47,780 nucleotides of DNA, from the NCBI GenBank assembly GCA_007571305.1, contig RKRR01000015.1, forward strand, positions 1 to 47,780, written 5' to 3'. How positions within the stretch are numbered: the first letter of the stretch is position 1; every line of letters begins with the position of its first letter. Under the pieces are notes generated by a model. That model ran no database searches. It saw only the letters and a program-made list of their open reading frames with translations, and was not told where the DNA came from. The position numbers were made by a program, and so were the translations under genes. Shown piece after piece: positions 26,090 through 34,796 of this stretch. The DNA is from Candidatus Poribacteria bacterium (lineage in GTDB: Bacteria; Poribacteria; WGA-4E; WGA-3G).

Positions 26090-27121
26090 GTGAACTTAAA
26101 AGCCGTTTTTGAACAACTTCAAGGCAAGCGGGTAGTGATTATCGGCGATGTCATCCTGGACACATATATCTGGGGGGATGTGAAACGAATTTCGCCCGAA
26201 GCCCCTGTTCCAGTGTTTGAGACGACAACCGAGAAAACCGGATGTGGGGGCGCGGCAAATGTTGCCCGAAACGTCGCAAGTTTGGGTGGCAACGCGACGT
26301 TGATCGGTGTCATCGGTTCGGACAGGGAAGGCGAAAAGTTAGTCCAGATACTCACCGAAGTGGATCTCGTTACGACAGGGATCCATATCGACCCTCGGCG
26401 ACCGACAAGCACAAAAACACGTGTTATTGCTCGTGCTGCTACAAATTTCGCAGATCGAGAAATGGATTCGGGACATCACCTGCTCCGCATCGACAGGGAA
26501 TCCAAACAAGATATCTCTCCTCAGATACGGGAACACCTACTGGACACTGTTGTTTCTCAATTGCCAACAAGCGACGCGATTATCTTCGCTGATTACGATA
26601 AAGGAGTGGTTACTGATCGACTCATCAAGGGCGTTATGAAACACGCCGAGTCCTACGGTATCCCAATTGTCGCCGATCCGAAGCGAAATAACTTCTGGCA
26701 CTATGAAGGTGTAACCGCCGTTACGCCAAACCACAAGGAGGCAAGTACCGCTGTCCATGAAGAAATCATAGATGTGTCCGATCTGGTTGCTGTCGGTGAA
26801 AAAATTCTGAACCAGTTATCACTCAGGGCATTGTTAATCACTCGCGATGCAAAGGGGATGTCCCTGTTTCAACGGAATGTGGACAGAACTGTAAAAATAG
26901 AACACCTTCCACCGAATTCAAACATCGTAACAGATGTCACAGGTGCAGGGGACACGGTTGTCGCCGCTTTCACGCTTGCGCTCGCAGCGGACGCTGAATT
27001 TCGGAGTGCTGCTATGCTGTCTAACCTTGCAGGTGGGATTGCCGTCGGTAAGATGGGATGTGCGACTGTTACACCGAAGGAACTGATGCGCGCTATTGAG
27101 ACCGCAGTATCTGTCAGGTGA
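26090..27121 (+). CDS. rfaE1: D-glycero-beta-D-manno-heptose-7-phosphate kinase (HldE N-domain type)
   Basis: 343 residues, the kinase half only; the adenylyltransferase half of E. coli HldE is missing, as in organisms with separate genes. PfkB-family features: VVIIGDVILDTYIWG near the N-terminus, ISPEAPVPVFE, the GGAANVARN motif (substrate site), and the catalytic VTDVTGAGDTVVAAF (Asp near 287). It phosphorylates heptose-7-phosphate at O1 for LPS core heptose. The GmhB phosphatase that acts next in the pathway is encoded downstream. Start is GTG at 26090; no ATG upstream and no Shine-Dalgarno site. Confidence 0.9.
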   Translation: MNLKAVFEQLQGKRVVIIGDVILDTYIWGDVKRISPEAPVPVFETTTEKTGCGGAANVARNVASLGGNATLIGVIGSDREGEKLVQILTEVDLVTTGIHIDPRRPTSTKTRVIARAATNFADREMDSGHHLLRIDRESKQDISPQIREHLLDTVVSQLPTSDAIIFADYDKGVVTDRLIKGVMKHAESYGIPIVADPKRNNFWHYEGVTAVTPNHKEASTAVHEEIIDVSDLVAVGEKILNQLSLRALLITRDAKGMSLFQRNVDRTVKIEHLPPNSNIVTDVTGAGDTVVAAFTLALAADAEFRSAAMLSNLAGGIAVGKMGCATVTPKELMRAIETAVSVR

Positions 27122-27315
27122 TGCGTTCATTGAGGTGTCTCGTTCAAGTTCCGCTTGCGCCGCTGTTGCAAAATGTCATCTTCAGTTGGCTTTGATTGTT
27201 CCCCGTAATGTAATAAAGGAGTGGCTTGGGCGTTTCTTCAATTTCTTCAGATTTAAGGAATGAACGTCAAAAGTTCAAATTCATACTTTTTCTCCGCAAG
27301 GTAGCATAAAAAAAG

Positions 27316-27897
27316 ATGAAGACTATTTTTCTGGATCGAGATGGCGTTATCAACCACAATCCTCCCAATAAGGGTTACGTCCGGAAATGGGCAGAATTTA
27401 CCTTCATTCCGAACGCCCGGGAAGCGATCCGAGAATTAACAGAAAATGGCTATCGAATCATTGTGATAACCAATCAATCAGGCATCGGGAGAGGTCTCTA
27501 TTCAGAGGAAAGTTTGATAGATATTCACTCGCGAATGGTTGCCAAAATCAGCAAAGCGGGTGGAATCGTTGATGCTGTCTATTACTGTCCGCACCGTCCC
27601 GATGCAGGATGTGAGTGTCGAAAACCGAAGTCAGGTATGTTAACGCGCGCTGCACGTGAACACAACATAGAGCTCTCAAGTGCCTATTTGATTGGTGATT
27701 GGACCACAGATATTGAAGCTGGACAACGGGTCGGTGCCACAACATTTCTCGTTTTGACAGGGCTTGGACAGGAGAGTTACTACCACTACATTCATAGGAA
27801 ACCTTATCGGCGTGAGGATAAGAACGGACACCGTCCGGATAAAATCTTCACAAATCTTTACGCAGCAACCCGCTGGCTACTAAAAAATGATCCTTGA
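27316..27897 (+). CDS. gmhB: D-glycero-beta-D-manno-heptose-1,7-bisphosphate 7-phosphatase
   Basis: 193 residues, HAD family. IFLDRDGVIN (nucleophile Asp 7, acid/base Asp 9), VITNQSGIGRG, the zinc-loop CPHRPDAGCECRKP and GDWTTDIEAG are the GmhB pattern. It removes the 7-phosphate from heptose-1,7-bisphosphate, the step after the kinase encoded just upstream, so the order matches the ADP-heptose pathway. A 194-base gap separates the two. ATG 27316 has AAGGTAG upstream. The frame overlaps the next gene by 11 bases. The C-terminal part (YYHYIHRKPYRR) is longer than in E. coli. GmhA and the adenylyltransferase are not in the window. Confidence 0.93.
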   Translation: MKTIFLDRDGVINHNPPNKGYVRKWAEFTFIPNAREAIRELTENGYRIIVITNQSGIGRGLYSEESLIDIHSRMVAKISKAGGIVDAVYYCPHRPDAGCECRKPKSGMLTRAAREHNIELSSAYLIGDWTTDIEAGQRVGATTFLVLTGLGQESYYHYIHRKPYRREDKNGHRPDKIFTNLYAATRWLLKNDP

Positions 27898-29194
27898 AAA
27901 AATAGAAACTCGGACAGCTCGCGCGGGTGTTATCGGGCTTGGATATGTCGGACTGCCACTTACGGTTGCGATAGCGAGTGCGGGATTCCAAGTTACAGGC
28001 ATCGATATCTGTACAGAAAAAATAGAGCGATTGAAACAGGGCATATCAGACATCCCTGATGTCACCGACGCAGTGCTCGCCCGCCTTATTACGTCCGGGC
28101 AGATTCAGGTAACAACAGATTTTAGCGTGCTCCGGGAATTGGATACAGTTAATATCTGTGTACCGACCCCTTTGGGTGAAAATCGAACCCCCGACATGCA
28201 GTTTATCATCGCTGCTGTTCAGCAAGTTGCGCAATACCTTCACCCCGAACAACTGATTATCCTCGAAAGTACCACCTACCCCGGCACCACCGAAGAAATC
28301 GTTCTACCTAAACTCAATACCCACCCCGGTACCAAACGGGTCGGACGCGATTTCTATCTTGCCTATTCCCCGGAACGGATTGAGCCGGGAAATAGCACCT
28401 ACTTCATGACAAACACCCCTAAAATTATTGGAGGCATTACGCCGCAATGCACCCATATCGCGAAAACTTTTTACGGACAGTTTATCAGCAAGACACACAC
28501 AGTATCTTCACCTCGAACAGCAGAAATGGTGAAACTCTTAGAAAACACGTTTCGGAGTGTCAACATCGGCTTAATTAATGAGGTTGCACTTATCTGTGAC
28601 CGGATGGATCTGGACGTGTGGGAAATCATTGACGCGGCTGCTACAAAACCGTTCGGATTTATGCCATTCTATCCAGGTCCTGGGCTTGGTGGACACTGTA
28701 TCCCAATCGATCCACATTATCTTTCTTGGAAGGCACAGATGTATCAGTACCACGCCCGATTTATTGAGCTCGCTACCGAAATTAACAGTGAAATGCCGAA
28801 ATACGTATTAGACAAAATCATCCATGCTCTGAACCTTCAACGTAAACCACTCAATGGAGCGAAATTATTAATCTTAGGTGTCACTTATAAAAAGGACATA
28901 GGCGACATTCGTGAATCACCTGCCCTTGAGGTAATTCGTTTAATTCTTGACAAAAAAGCGGAATTCCTATATCATGACCCCTATATAAAAAATCTGTCGC
29001 TTGATGATAGAGAAACCTATCACTCAGAACCACTCACAGCGGATATGGTAGAGAGTGTTGATTGTGTTGTCATCCTAACCGACCACGGTGCTATAGACTA
29101 CGACTGGATCGTTGAGCATGCCCAATTGGTTGTTGATACACGCAACGCAACGCATAGCGTAAAGAAAGGACAGAAAAAAATCATCAAAATTTAA
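27887..29194 (+). CDS. UDP-sugar 6-dehydrogenase (WbpA/WecC-like)
   Basis: 435 residues, UDP-glucose/GDP-mannose dehydrogenase family. NAD site GVIGLGYVGLPLT (about 14-26), ESTTYPGTT, the catalytic-domain lysine in EMVKLLENTFR (near 216), active-site Cys 271 in GPGLGGHCIPIDP, and a C-terminal UDP-binding domain with LGVTYKKDIGDIRESP. It oxidises C6 of a UDP-sugar to the uronate, most like the UDP-GlcNAc or UDP-ManNAc dehydrogenases of O-antigen and capsule pathways. Starts 11 bases inside gmhB, so expression is coupled to the heptose genes. Exact sugar unknown. Confidence 0.9.
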   Translation: MILEKIETRTARAGVIGLGYVGLPLTVAIASAGFQVTGIDICTEKIERLKQGISDIPDVTDAVLARLITSGQIQVTTDFSVLRELDTVNICVPTPLGENRTPDMQFIIAAVQQVAQYLHPEQLIILESTTYPGTTEEIVLPKLNTHPGTKRVGRDFYLAYSPERIEPGNSTYFMTNTPKIIGGITPQCTHIAKTFYGQFISKTHTVSSPRTAEMVKLLENTFRSVNIGLINEVALICDRMDLDVWEIIDAAATKPFGFMPFYPGPGLGGHCIPIDPHYLSWKAQMYQYHARFIELATEINSEMPKYVLDKIIHALNLQRKPLNGAKLLILGVTYKKDIGDIRESPALEVIRLILDKKAEFLYHDPYIKNLSLDDRETYHSEPLTADMVESVDCVVILTDHGAIDYDWIVEHAQLVVDTRNATHSVKKGQKKIIKI

Positions 29195-29255
29195 CGCCCC
29201 ATTTTCAGCACACCTTGAAGTCAAAAATTGCTGCGAAAAAAATCGGAGTATAATA

Positions 29256-30845
29256 ATGCCAAACCCAAATTTAAGATTACATATACAGCGGGACCAACTC
29301 ACGTGGCTTCTCGACCTGCTTTTAGATGAAAGAGAGATCTTCCAATTGAGTGCCTCTACCGGGATCGTACTCGACGTGGACCGGCTGTACGCTTTGTCAA
29401 AGCGAGAATTGCTCGTAAATTTAACCGATGTGTTTTTGGATGTCGTTGGCACAACAAAACCTGAATTAAGAAATCCGGAAGCTTCAGTCAACACGTTAGT
29501 CAGCCAATTTCTTACTGAAAAGGCGCAGGCTGCGATCTCCCGAGTCGGGTATATGGAAATTTCCGAGATCGAAACGTTTTTCAAAACATCTGATGTCCTC
29601 ATAGAGGGGGGTGATTTTGGCGAAATCGCCTGGGCACTTCTCACCGACCAACGAACCGCGGTTGTTGAGCATGGCTACAAACTCCTTAACACAACATACG
29701 AATCTATAGAAATGGCATATACAAATGGGAGCGGGGACTTCCATAGTAGGGATCAATTAGAAAGAATTGACTCCCAATATGCTTACGACACAGAAAACGA
29801 ACTGCAACAGTCGGACGTTCCTATCCAAGAAATCGAGCATCTTGAACGGCAACTGGCAGACTCTAAAGCAAACTATACCTCGCTTGAGCAAAAACACAGC
29901 CGATTAGATCAACAACGCGCTTTTCTATTAGAGGAAAACAAGGGATTAAAAACGAAAGCGGAGGAAAACCATGGAAATGAAAAACGATTGAAGGCTCTTG
30001 AACAGGAAAATCACATACTTCGCGAACAAATAGCGCAATATATTGAAGGCACCTCCGAACTACAACAACTTACCGAGGAACGTGAACACCTTTTGGCAGA
30101 AAAAGAACGGATGATAGAGCAACTGAGAAAGTATGAGCACATTAAGTCAGCCAAGGAGACTTTCACGACCGATCTCAAATTGGTTGAGGAGGCAGTCTAC
30201 AAAGGCTATCAGGGACTCGAAGACTTTCAAACGACTCTTGACAGCCACTTCGATGTCCTGGAAAACTGCCATCAGGCGGCGCGAGGTGCTTTGAATCAGA
30301 TTCGCCAGACTCTCGATTATCTGGATACGCAGGAAGTTCACGAAGGTCAAGGTCCCTACAACTTGACGACTGAGCAACCCCGCGTCGGTGTATTCGTTGA
30401 TGTTCAAAACATGTTTTATGCCGCTAAAGATCGCTTTGGGCGCAGAGTTGACTATATCAAACTCCTCGATTTGATAGTTGGCCCACGGTATCTCATGATA
30501 GCCTACGCTTATGTCGTTCAGATACCTGAAATCAATCAATCCAGTTTCCTGTCCCTTCTTGAACACAACGGTTATACGATTAAGAGCAAAGATTTGCGTT
30601 TGCGTGGCGACGGGTCTGCAAAAGGCGACTGGGATGTCGGCATTGCAGTGGATGTCGTTTCAATGCTCGGCTCATTGGACGTTGTTATTCTGGCGAGCGG
30701 TGATGGCGACTTTTGCCCACTTGCTGAACTCATTAAACAGCAAGATAAACGCGTGGAAGTTGTCGCTTTTGAACATAATACCTCCATGGACCTACAACAA
30801 ATCGCAGACCAGTTCTTTCCAATCGGAGACGAGTTGCTCATCTGA
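29256..30845 (+). CDS. Coiled-coil protein with C-terminal NYN (PIN-like) nuclease domain
   Basis: 529 residues in three parts. Residues 1-150 form an unrecognised mostly helical domain (QLTWLLDLLLDEREIFQL). Residues 190-360 are rich in Glu, Lys and Gln with heptad-like runs, i.e. a coiled coil. Residues 376-525 are a LabA/DUF88-type NYN domain: VGVFVDVQNMF (Asp 382), KGDWDVGIAVD (Asp 458, 460, 466) and LASGDGDF (Asp 483, 485), which are the metal-binding acidic residues of the PIN-like fold. Such domains cut RNA. The large coiled-coil part suggests oligomerisation. GGAG precedes ATG 29256. No toxin partner seen; start of the next gene is 184 bases on. Confidence 0.8.
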   Translation: MPNPNLRLHIQRDQLTWLLDLLLDEREIFQLSASTGIVLDVDRLYALSKRELLVNLTDVFLDVVGTTKPELRNPEASVNTLVSQFLTEKAQAAISRVGYMEISEIETFFKTSDVLIEGGDFGEIAWALLTDQRTAVVEHGYKLLNTTYESIEMAYTNGSGDFHSRDQLERIDSQYAYDTENELQQSDVPIQEIEHLERQLADSKANYTSLEQKHSRLDQQRAFLLEENKGLKTKAEENHGNEKRLKALEQENHILREQIAQYIEGTSELQQLTEEREHLLAEKERMIEQLRKYEHIKSAKETFTTDLKLVEEAVYKGYQGLEDFQTTLDSHFDVLENCHQAARGALNQIRQTLDYLDTQEVHEGQGPYNLTTEQPRVGVFVDVQNMFYAAKDRFGRRVDYIKLLDLIVGPRYLMIAYAYVVQIPEINQSSFLSLLEHNGYTIKSKDLRLRGDGSAKGDWDVGIAVDVVSMLGSLDVVILASGDGDFCPLAELIKQQDKRVEVVAFEHNTSMDLQQIADQFFPIGDELLI

Positions 30846-31029
30846 TCTTTTAATTCTCCCTTGCGGATAAGTAGCCCGCTTTGGAACTTCATGCTTTCCG
30901 CGTCCGAGCCACCTGAGCTGTTGTTGCAGGCTTAGGTTCTGATACTGTACCGAACAGATACTTTCTTCAGTCGAGTTACCACCGGAAATCTGCGCGGAAT
31001 GAAATCGAGCGCAGTCCAGGAGCCCAGAA

Positions 31030-32451
31030 ATTAAAATCCTTCTCGCTATCCTTTCTGTGCTGATTGTAATAAATGCAACAAGCGCGGAATGGTCCTCCTC
31101 AAAGACAGAAAATCTCCCGTTATGCACGGCGCAGAACGAACAACATTTCCCTGTGCTCGTTACTGATGGGCAGGGCGGTGCTATCGTCGCGTGGAGTGAT
31201 GCTCGGCATGCGAATCGTGATATTTTTGCGCAGCGGATCAGTGCAACAGGAAATATCCGTTGGGAAGCCAACGGCATTCCAATCTGCGACCTGCCCTCCT
31301 CGCAAAGTTGGCCCTTGATTGCCAGTGATGGCGAGGGGGGTGCTATTCTCGTTTGGGGTGACACCCGTCACGGTAATCAAGATAGTTATGCACAACGCAT
31401 TGACGCAAACGGAAACAAATTGTGGAACCCCGAAGGTATAGCAGTCTGTACGCATCCAACCTTGCAAGACGACTTGAACGTTATCGCTGACGGTAAGGGT
31501 GGTGTGATCGTTGTGTGGGAGGATTGGCGGAACGGGAATCAAGATATTTATGCCCAAAGAATCGACAGCACAGGAAAACCACTATGGGAAACGAACGGTG
31601 TTCCTGTCTATAGTGGCGATGGTGATCAGTATGACCCGGTTCTCATCGCTGATGGACAAGGCGGTGCTATTTTTGCATGGTGGGACATCAGCACTCCAGA
31701 TTGGAACATTTTCGCGCAACGGCTGTCAGCTGATGGTAGTCCGATGTGGAATTCGGTTGGCGATGCAGAAAACAGTCCAGTTTCTGTCTGTACGGCAGCC
31801 GGTAACCAAGGTGCTCCGGTTGTTGTCAATGATGCAAATGGGGGAGCATTCTTCGTCTGGTCGGACTACCGTAATGACCCAAATTTTTATACGACCGCTC
31901 AGTTATACGCGCAACGCATCAGTGCTGAAGGGGACGCTTTATGGGTGAAGGATGGCATTCCTGTTTGCGAATTGCATGCCAACCAGCAGCAACCTTACTG
32001 TGTTCCTGATGGGAGCGGTGGTGTCATCGTTGTATGGTGGGATGAACGGAATATTTTCGCTGACATTTATGCCCAACGTATCAACGGAAATGGTGAGATA
32101 TTGTGGAACGATGAAAATGCTCAGTTCCAAAAAGGTGGTATGCCTGTCTGCACTGGCGCGGGGGTTCAACGGCTTCCGCAAATTGTGCCTATTGTAGAGA
32201 CAGGGGAAACTATTGTCTATTGGCTGGATTACCGAGAGGATTTCGGTGATTCGACAGAGGATGCGATCTACGCGCAACGGCTTGATGTCGATGGGAAGCC
32301 ACTTTGGGAGATCAACGGTATTCCTGTCTGCCACGCCCCCAAAGAACAAATTACACCGCAAGCTGCACCTACAGACGATGGTGCGGCAATCGTCGTCTGG
32401 AGCGATGCGCGCGGGCAAGATTACGACATCTATATTCAACGTGTCCCTTAA
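31030..32451 (+). CDS. Secreted repeat protein, probable 8-bladed beta-propeller, ATT start proposed
   Basis: 473 residues from the proposed start. Eight units of about 55 residues, each close to xPVC...DGxGGAIVVWxDxR....DIYAQRI..xGxxLW..G; the last ends at DIYIQRVP, so the first half-unit and last half-unit could close a ring as in beta-propellers. Signal peptide ILLAILSVLIVINATSA. Start: the frame has no ATG. AGGAG (31018-31022) sits seven bases before ATT AAA ATC CTT, giving (M)KILLAILSVLIVI. GTG 31057 is the first ordinary start but cuts into the signal peptide and has no ribosome-binding site. Ligand unknown; no enzyme motif. Confidence 0.8.
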   Translation: MKILLAILSVLIVINATSAEWSSSKTENLPLCTAQNEQHFPVLVTDGQGGAIVAWSDARHANRDIFAQRISATGNIRWEANGIPICDLPSSQSWPLIASDGEGGAILVWGDTRHGNQDSYAQRIDANGNKLWNPEGIAVCTHPTLQDDLNVIADGKGGVIVVWEDWRNGNQDIYAQRIDSTGKPLWETNGVPVYSGDGDQYDPVLIADGQGGAIFAWWDISTPDWNIFAQRLSADGSPMWNSVGDAENSPVSVCTAAGNQGAPVVVNDANGGAFFVWSDYRNDPNFYTTAQLYAQRISAEGDALWVKDGIPVCELHANQQQPYCVPDGSGGVIVVWWDERNIFADIYAQRINGNGEILWNDENAQFQKGGMPVCTGAGVQRLPQIVPIVETGETIVYWLDYREDFGDSTEDAIYAQRLDVDGKPLWEINGIPVCHAPKEQITPQAAPTDDGAAIVVWSDARGQDYDIYIQRVP

Positions 32452-32455
32452 CGAA

Positions 32456-32618
32456 TAACCCAGGTTGCCAGTTCTGTAGGATAGGAAACCGTTGGTCTCC
32501 TGTGCCTCTTCGTGCTGAAAATGATAGGGAATACCCCCAATCTTTCGCAAAGATGAAGGATTTTCTCAGAAAAAGGGTGTTCGTGGATATGAAACCATAG
32601 AGGTAGCAACTTACGTTA
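32456..32618. mobile_element. MITE-like element, family C, copy 2
   Basis: 163 bp with inverted ends TAACCCAGGTTGCCAG and GTAGCAACTTACGTTA. A near-repeat TTAACGAATAA / TTAACGGATAA straddles the two ends (32448-32458, 32616-32626). The centre holds GGATAGGAAACCGTTGGTCTCCTGTGC. The rest of the 32452-32776 gap has no gene. Confidence 0.6.
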
Positions 32619-32776
32619 ACGGATAAGGTTTTTAATTGATTGCTTCAGTGCCGTTCTCCATTCATTGTGATTGGATTCTTGGTGAGTTGTAGTCCGTAAA
32701 CGTAGCGGAGGGCGGATATAGAACAAGGACATTAATATTCAAACCACCTTACCGAACCGCAAGGAAAAATTAAAAA

Positions 32777-34726
32777 ATGACAAAACGCATTCAGAGTGCT
32801 CCTGCAAAACGTGCAATCATTATCGGAATGGATGGCGCGAGCATGGAACTGGTAAAAAACATGATTGATTGGGGACATACCCCGAATATGGCGAAGTTAG
32901 TCCAAACAGGTGTCTACCGACCGATGATAGGCGTATTCCCGACGTTGACACCTCCAGGGTGGACTGCACTCTCTACCGGCTCATGGCCCGGCACACATAA
33001 AGTTATGGATTTTAACATCCGTGCTGTTGGAGATCGCCTCGATAAAACGGTCTGGGGTATTAACACAGGCTTATGTCAATCCGAATACCTCTGGAACCTC
33101 GTAGAACGAGTAGGGAGGAAACCGATTCTGGTGAAATGGGAAATGTCTTGGCCCCCCACCGTCACAACAGGTATTCAGGTTGAAGGAACAGGGCCAGGGG
33201 TCTCGAATCACCACCAGGTTGCTGGGTACCATCTCTTTGTCGCAGGAAAGTGGGCGGCGCGCCCTATCGGCGGGCAGCGGGACCCTGAGACACTCGATCC
33301 GAGTGCATTACAAAAGGTTCAACACATTGATCCGGTCACTATCGAACCGGTTGAGAATGGAGCGTGGGATGCCATGCCTGATTCCGCAGAGCCAGTGCAA
33401 GAGGTGGAACTTACCATTCAACCCTTGGCGCGTGGCAGAGAAGACGTAATGCCTTCAGCCTATTCTAAAGGCGAATCCTCCGACTCTTCTAGGCGCGTTC
33501 CCAAACCATTTTACGGATTGATTTACGCCTCTGGAGATAACGGCTATGATAGGGTACGGATCTACCGGAGTCGGTCTGGAGACGATTCCGTTGCAGATCT
33601 GGGGGTTGGTGAATGGAGCGAGTGGTGGCTGGATACATTTGAAATTGATGGGGCTGCAGTGGAAGGTTACGTTCGAATGAAACTCGTGACGCTCACCAAA
33701 ACAGCAGACGCTTTTGAACTCTTCGTCCCACAGATTTGGCCCAGAGAAGGATACACGGTTCCAGAGACAATCGCCACTACGATTGACACTGAAATCGGCT
33801 CATTCCTTCAAAATCCGGCTCGCGATGCGCTTGGACAAATGGACGATGATACCTATTTCGAGTTGCTTGACTACCACCATCAACGTCTCGCGGATGTCGC
33901 AACGTATCTTGCGAAAAACAACGATTGGGATGTCCTGATGGTGGAAAGCCATGCCCCAGACTACGCCAGCCACTTCTTCCTCAGTCAAGCAGATGAAATC
34001 AGCGGAGCAGCACCAGAGACAATTCACCGATGCCGTGAGGGATTACGACGAACGTATGAATCTGTAGATCGGATGATTGGACAACTGATGGAACAAGCGG
34101 ATGAAGAGACCGTAATTCTCGTCTGTTCCGACCACGGCGGCACGCCGAACCAATTCCGTGCCGTGGACATCGAAGAGGTATTGGAAGAAACAGGGTTCAT
34201 CGTTAAAGATGGAAATGGAGCAATAGACTGGACACGGACACGAGCAGTCAATGTCGGATTAGTGCATATTTTTATTAACTTAGCTGGACGCGAACCGAAT
34301 GGAATTGTTGCTCCTGAAGACTATGAGTCAACGCAACGTGAACTCATCGCCGCATTGCATACCTACAAGGACGCAGAAACTGGGCGATATCCCTTTACGT
34401 TAGCAGTGACGCGGGCGGATGCGGAGATGTTTAACCTACACGGGGACTTAGTCGGCGATGTTGTCTACGCCCTTCGACCGGAGTTCGATGGTGCGCACGG
34501 CAAGCAGTTACCTTCGGTGAGTTTCGGTATCGGTGGACAGCATTCTACATTTATTTTATCGGGTGCCGGAGTCCGACAAGGGGTCGCATTACAGCGGCAG
34601 GTTCGGGTCGTTGATGTCACGCCTACGCTCTGTTATCTATTGGGGCTTCCGATGCCTAACAATGTGGAAGGTGGTGTTGTCTACGAGGCGTTAGAGGATC
34701 CAAATTGGCATTTGGCACTTCTATAA
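32777..34726 (+). CDS. Alkaline phosphatase-superfamily (type I phosphodiesterase/nucleotide pyrophosphatase-like) hydrolase
   Basis: 649 residues. IIIGMDGASMELVK (metal-binding Asp), PTLTPPGWTALSTGSWPGTH with the nucleophilic threonine, ESHAPDYASHFF, CSDHGG (Asp-His metal ligands) and GQHS near residue 592 give a complete alkaline phosphatase-superfamily set. No signal peptide, so cytosolic. A 100-residue stretch (about 180-280) rich in acidic and serine residues is an insertion. Substrate class (phosphodiester, nucleotide, phosphonate) is not decidable. ATG 32777 is preceded by ATTAAAAA; AAGGA is 11 bases further upstream. Stands alone. Confidence 0.82.
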   Translation: MTKRIQSAPAKRAIIIGMDGASMELVKNMIDWGHTPNMAKLVQTGVYRPMIGVFPTLTPPGWTALSTGSWPGTHKVMDFNIRAVGDRLDKTVWGINTGLCQSEYLWNLVERVGRKPILVKWEMSWPPTVTTGIQVEGTGPGVSNHHQVAGYHLFVAGKWAARPIGGQRDPETLDPSALQKVQHIDPVTIEPVENGAWDAMPDSAEPVQEVELTIQPLARGREDVMPSAYSKGESSDSSRRVPKPFYGLIYASGDNGYDRVRIYRSRSGDDSVADLGVGEWSEWWLDTFEIDGAAVEGYVRMKLVTLTKTADAFELFVPQIWPREGYTVPETIATTIDTEIGSFLQNPARDALGQMDDDTYFELLDYHHQRLADVATYLAKNNDWDVLMVESHAPDYASHFFLSQADEISGAAPETIHRCREGLRRTYESVDRMIGQLMEQADEETVILVCSDHGGTPNQFRAVDIEEVLEETGFIVKDGNGAIDWTRTRAVNVGLVHIFINLAGREPNGIVAPEDYESTQRELIAALHTYKDAETGRYPFTLAVTRADAEMFNLHGDLVGDVVYALRPEFDGAHGKQLPSVSFGIGGQHSTFILSGAGVRQGVALQRQVRVVDVTPTLCYLLGLPMPNNVEGGVVYEALEDPNWHLALL

Positions 34727-34796
34727 ACATGCTAAAGAACACCCAAGCAAAACCCTTACAGGTTTAAAAGAGGACGAGAGAAGAACTTTTAGCACT

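Noticed and set aside
27122..27315. Possible tRNA or small RNA (GTTCAAATTC T-loop-like stretch)
   Set aside because: No acceptor or anticodon stems could be paired around it.
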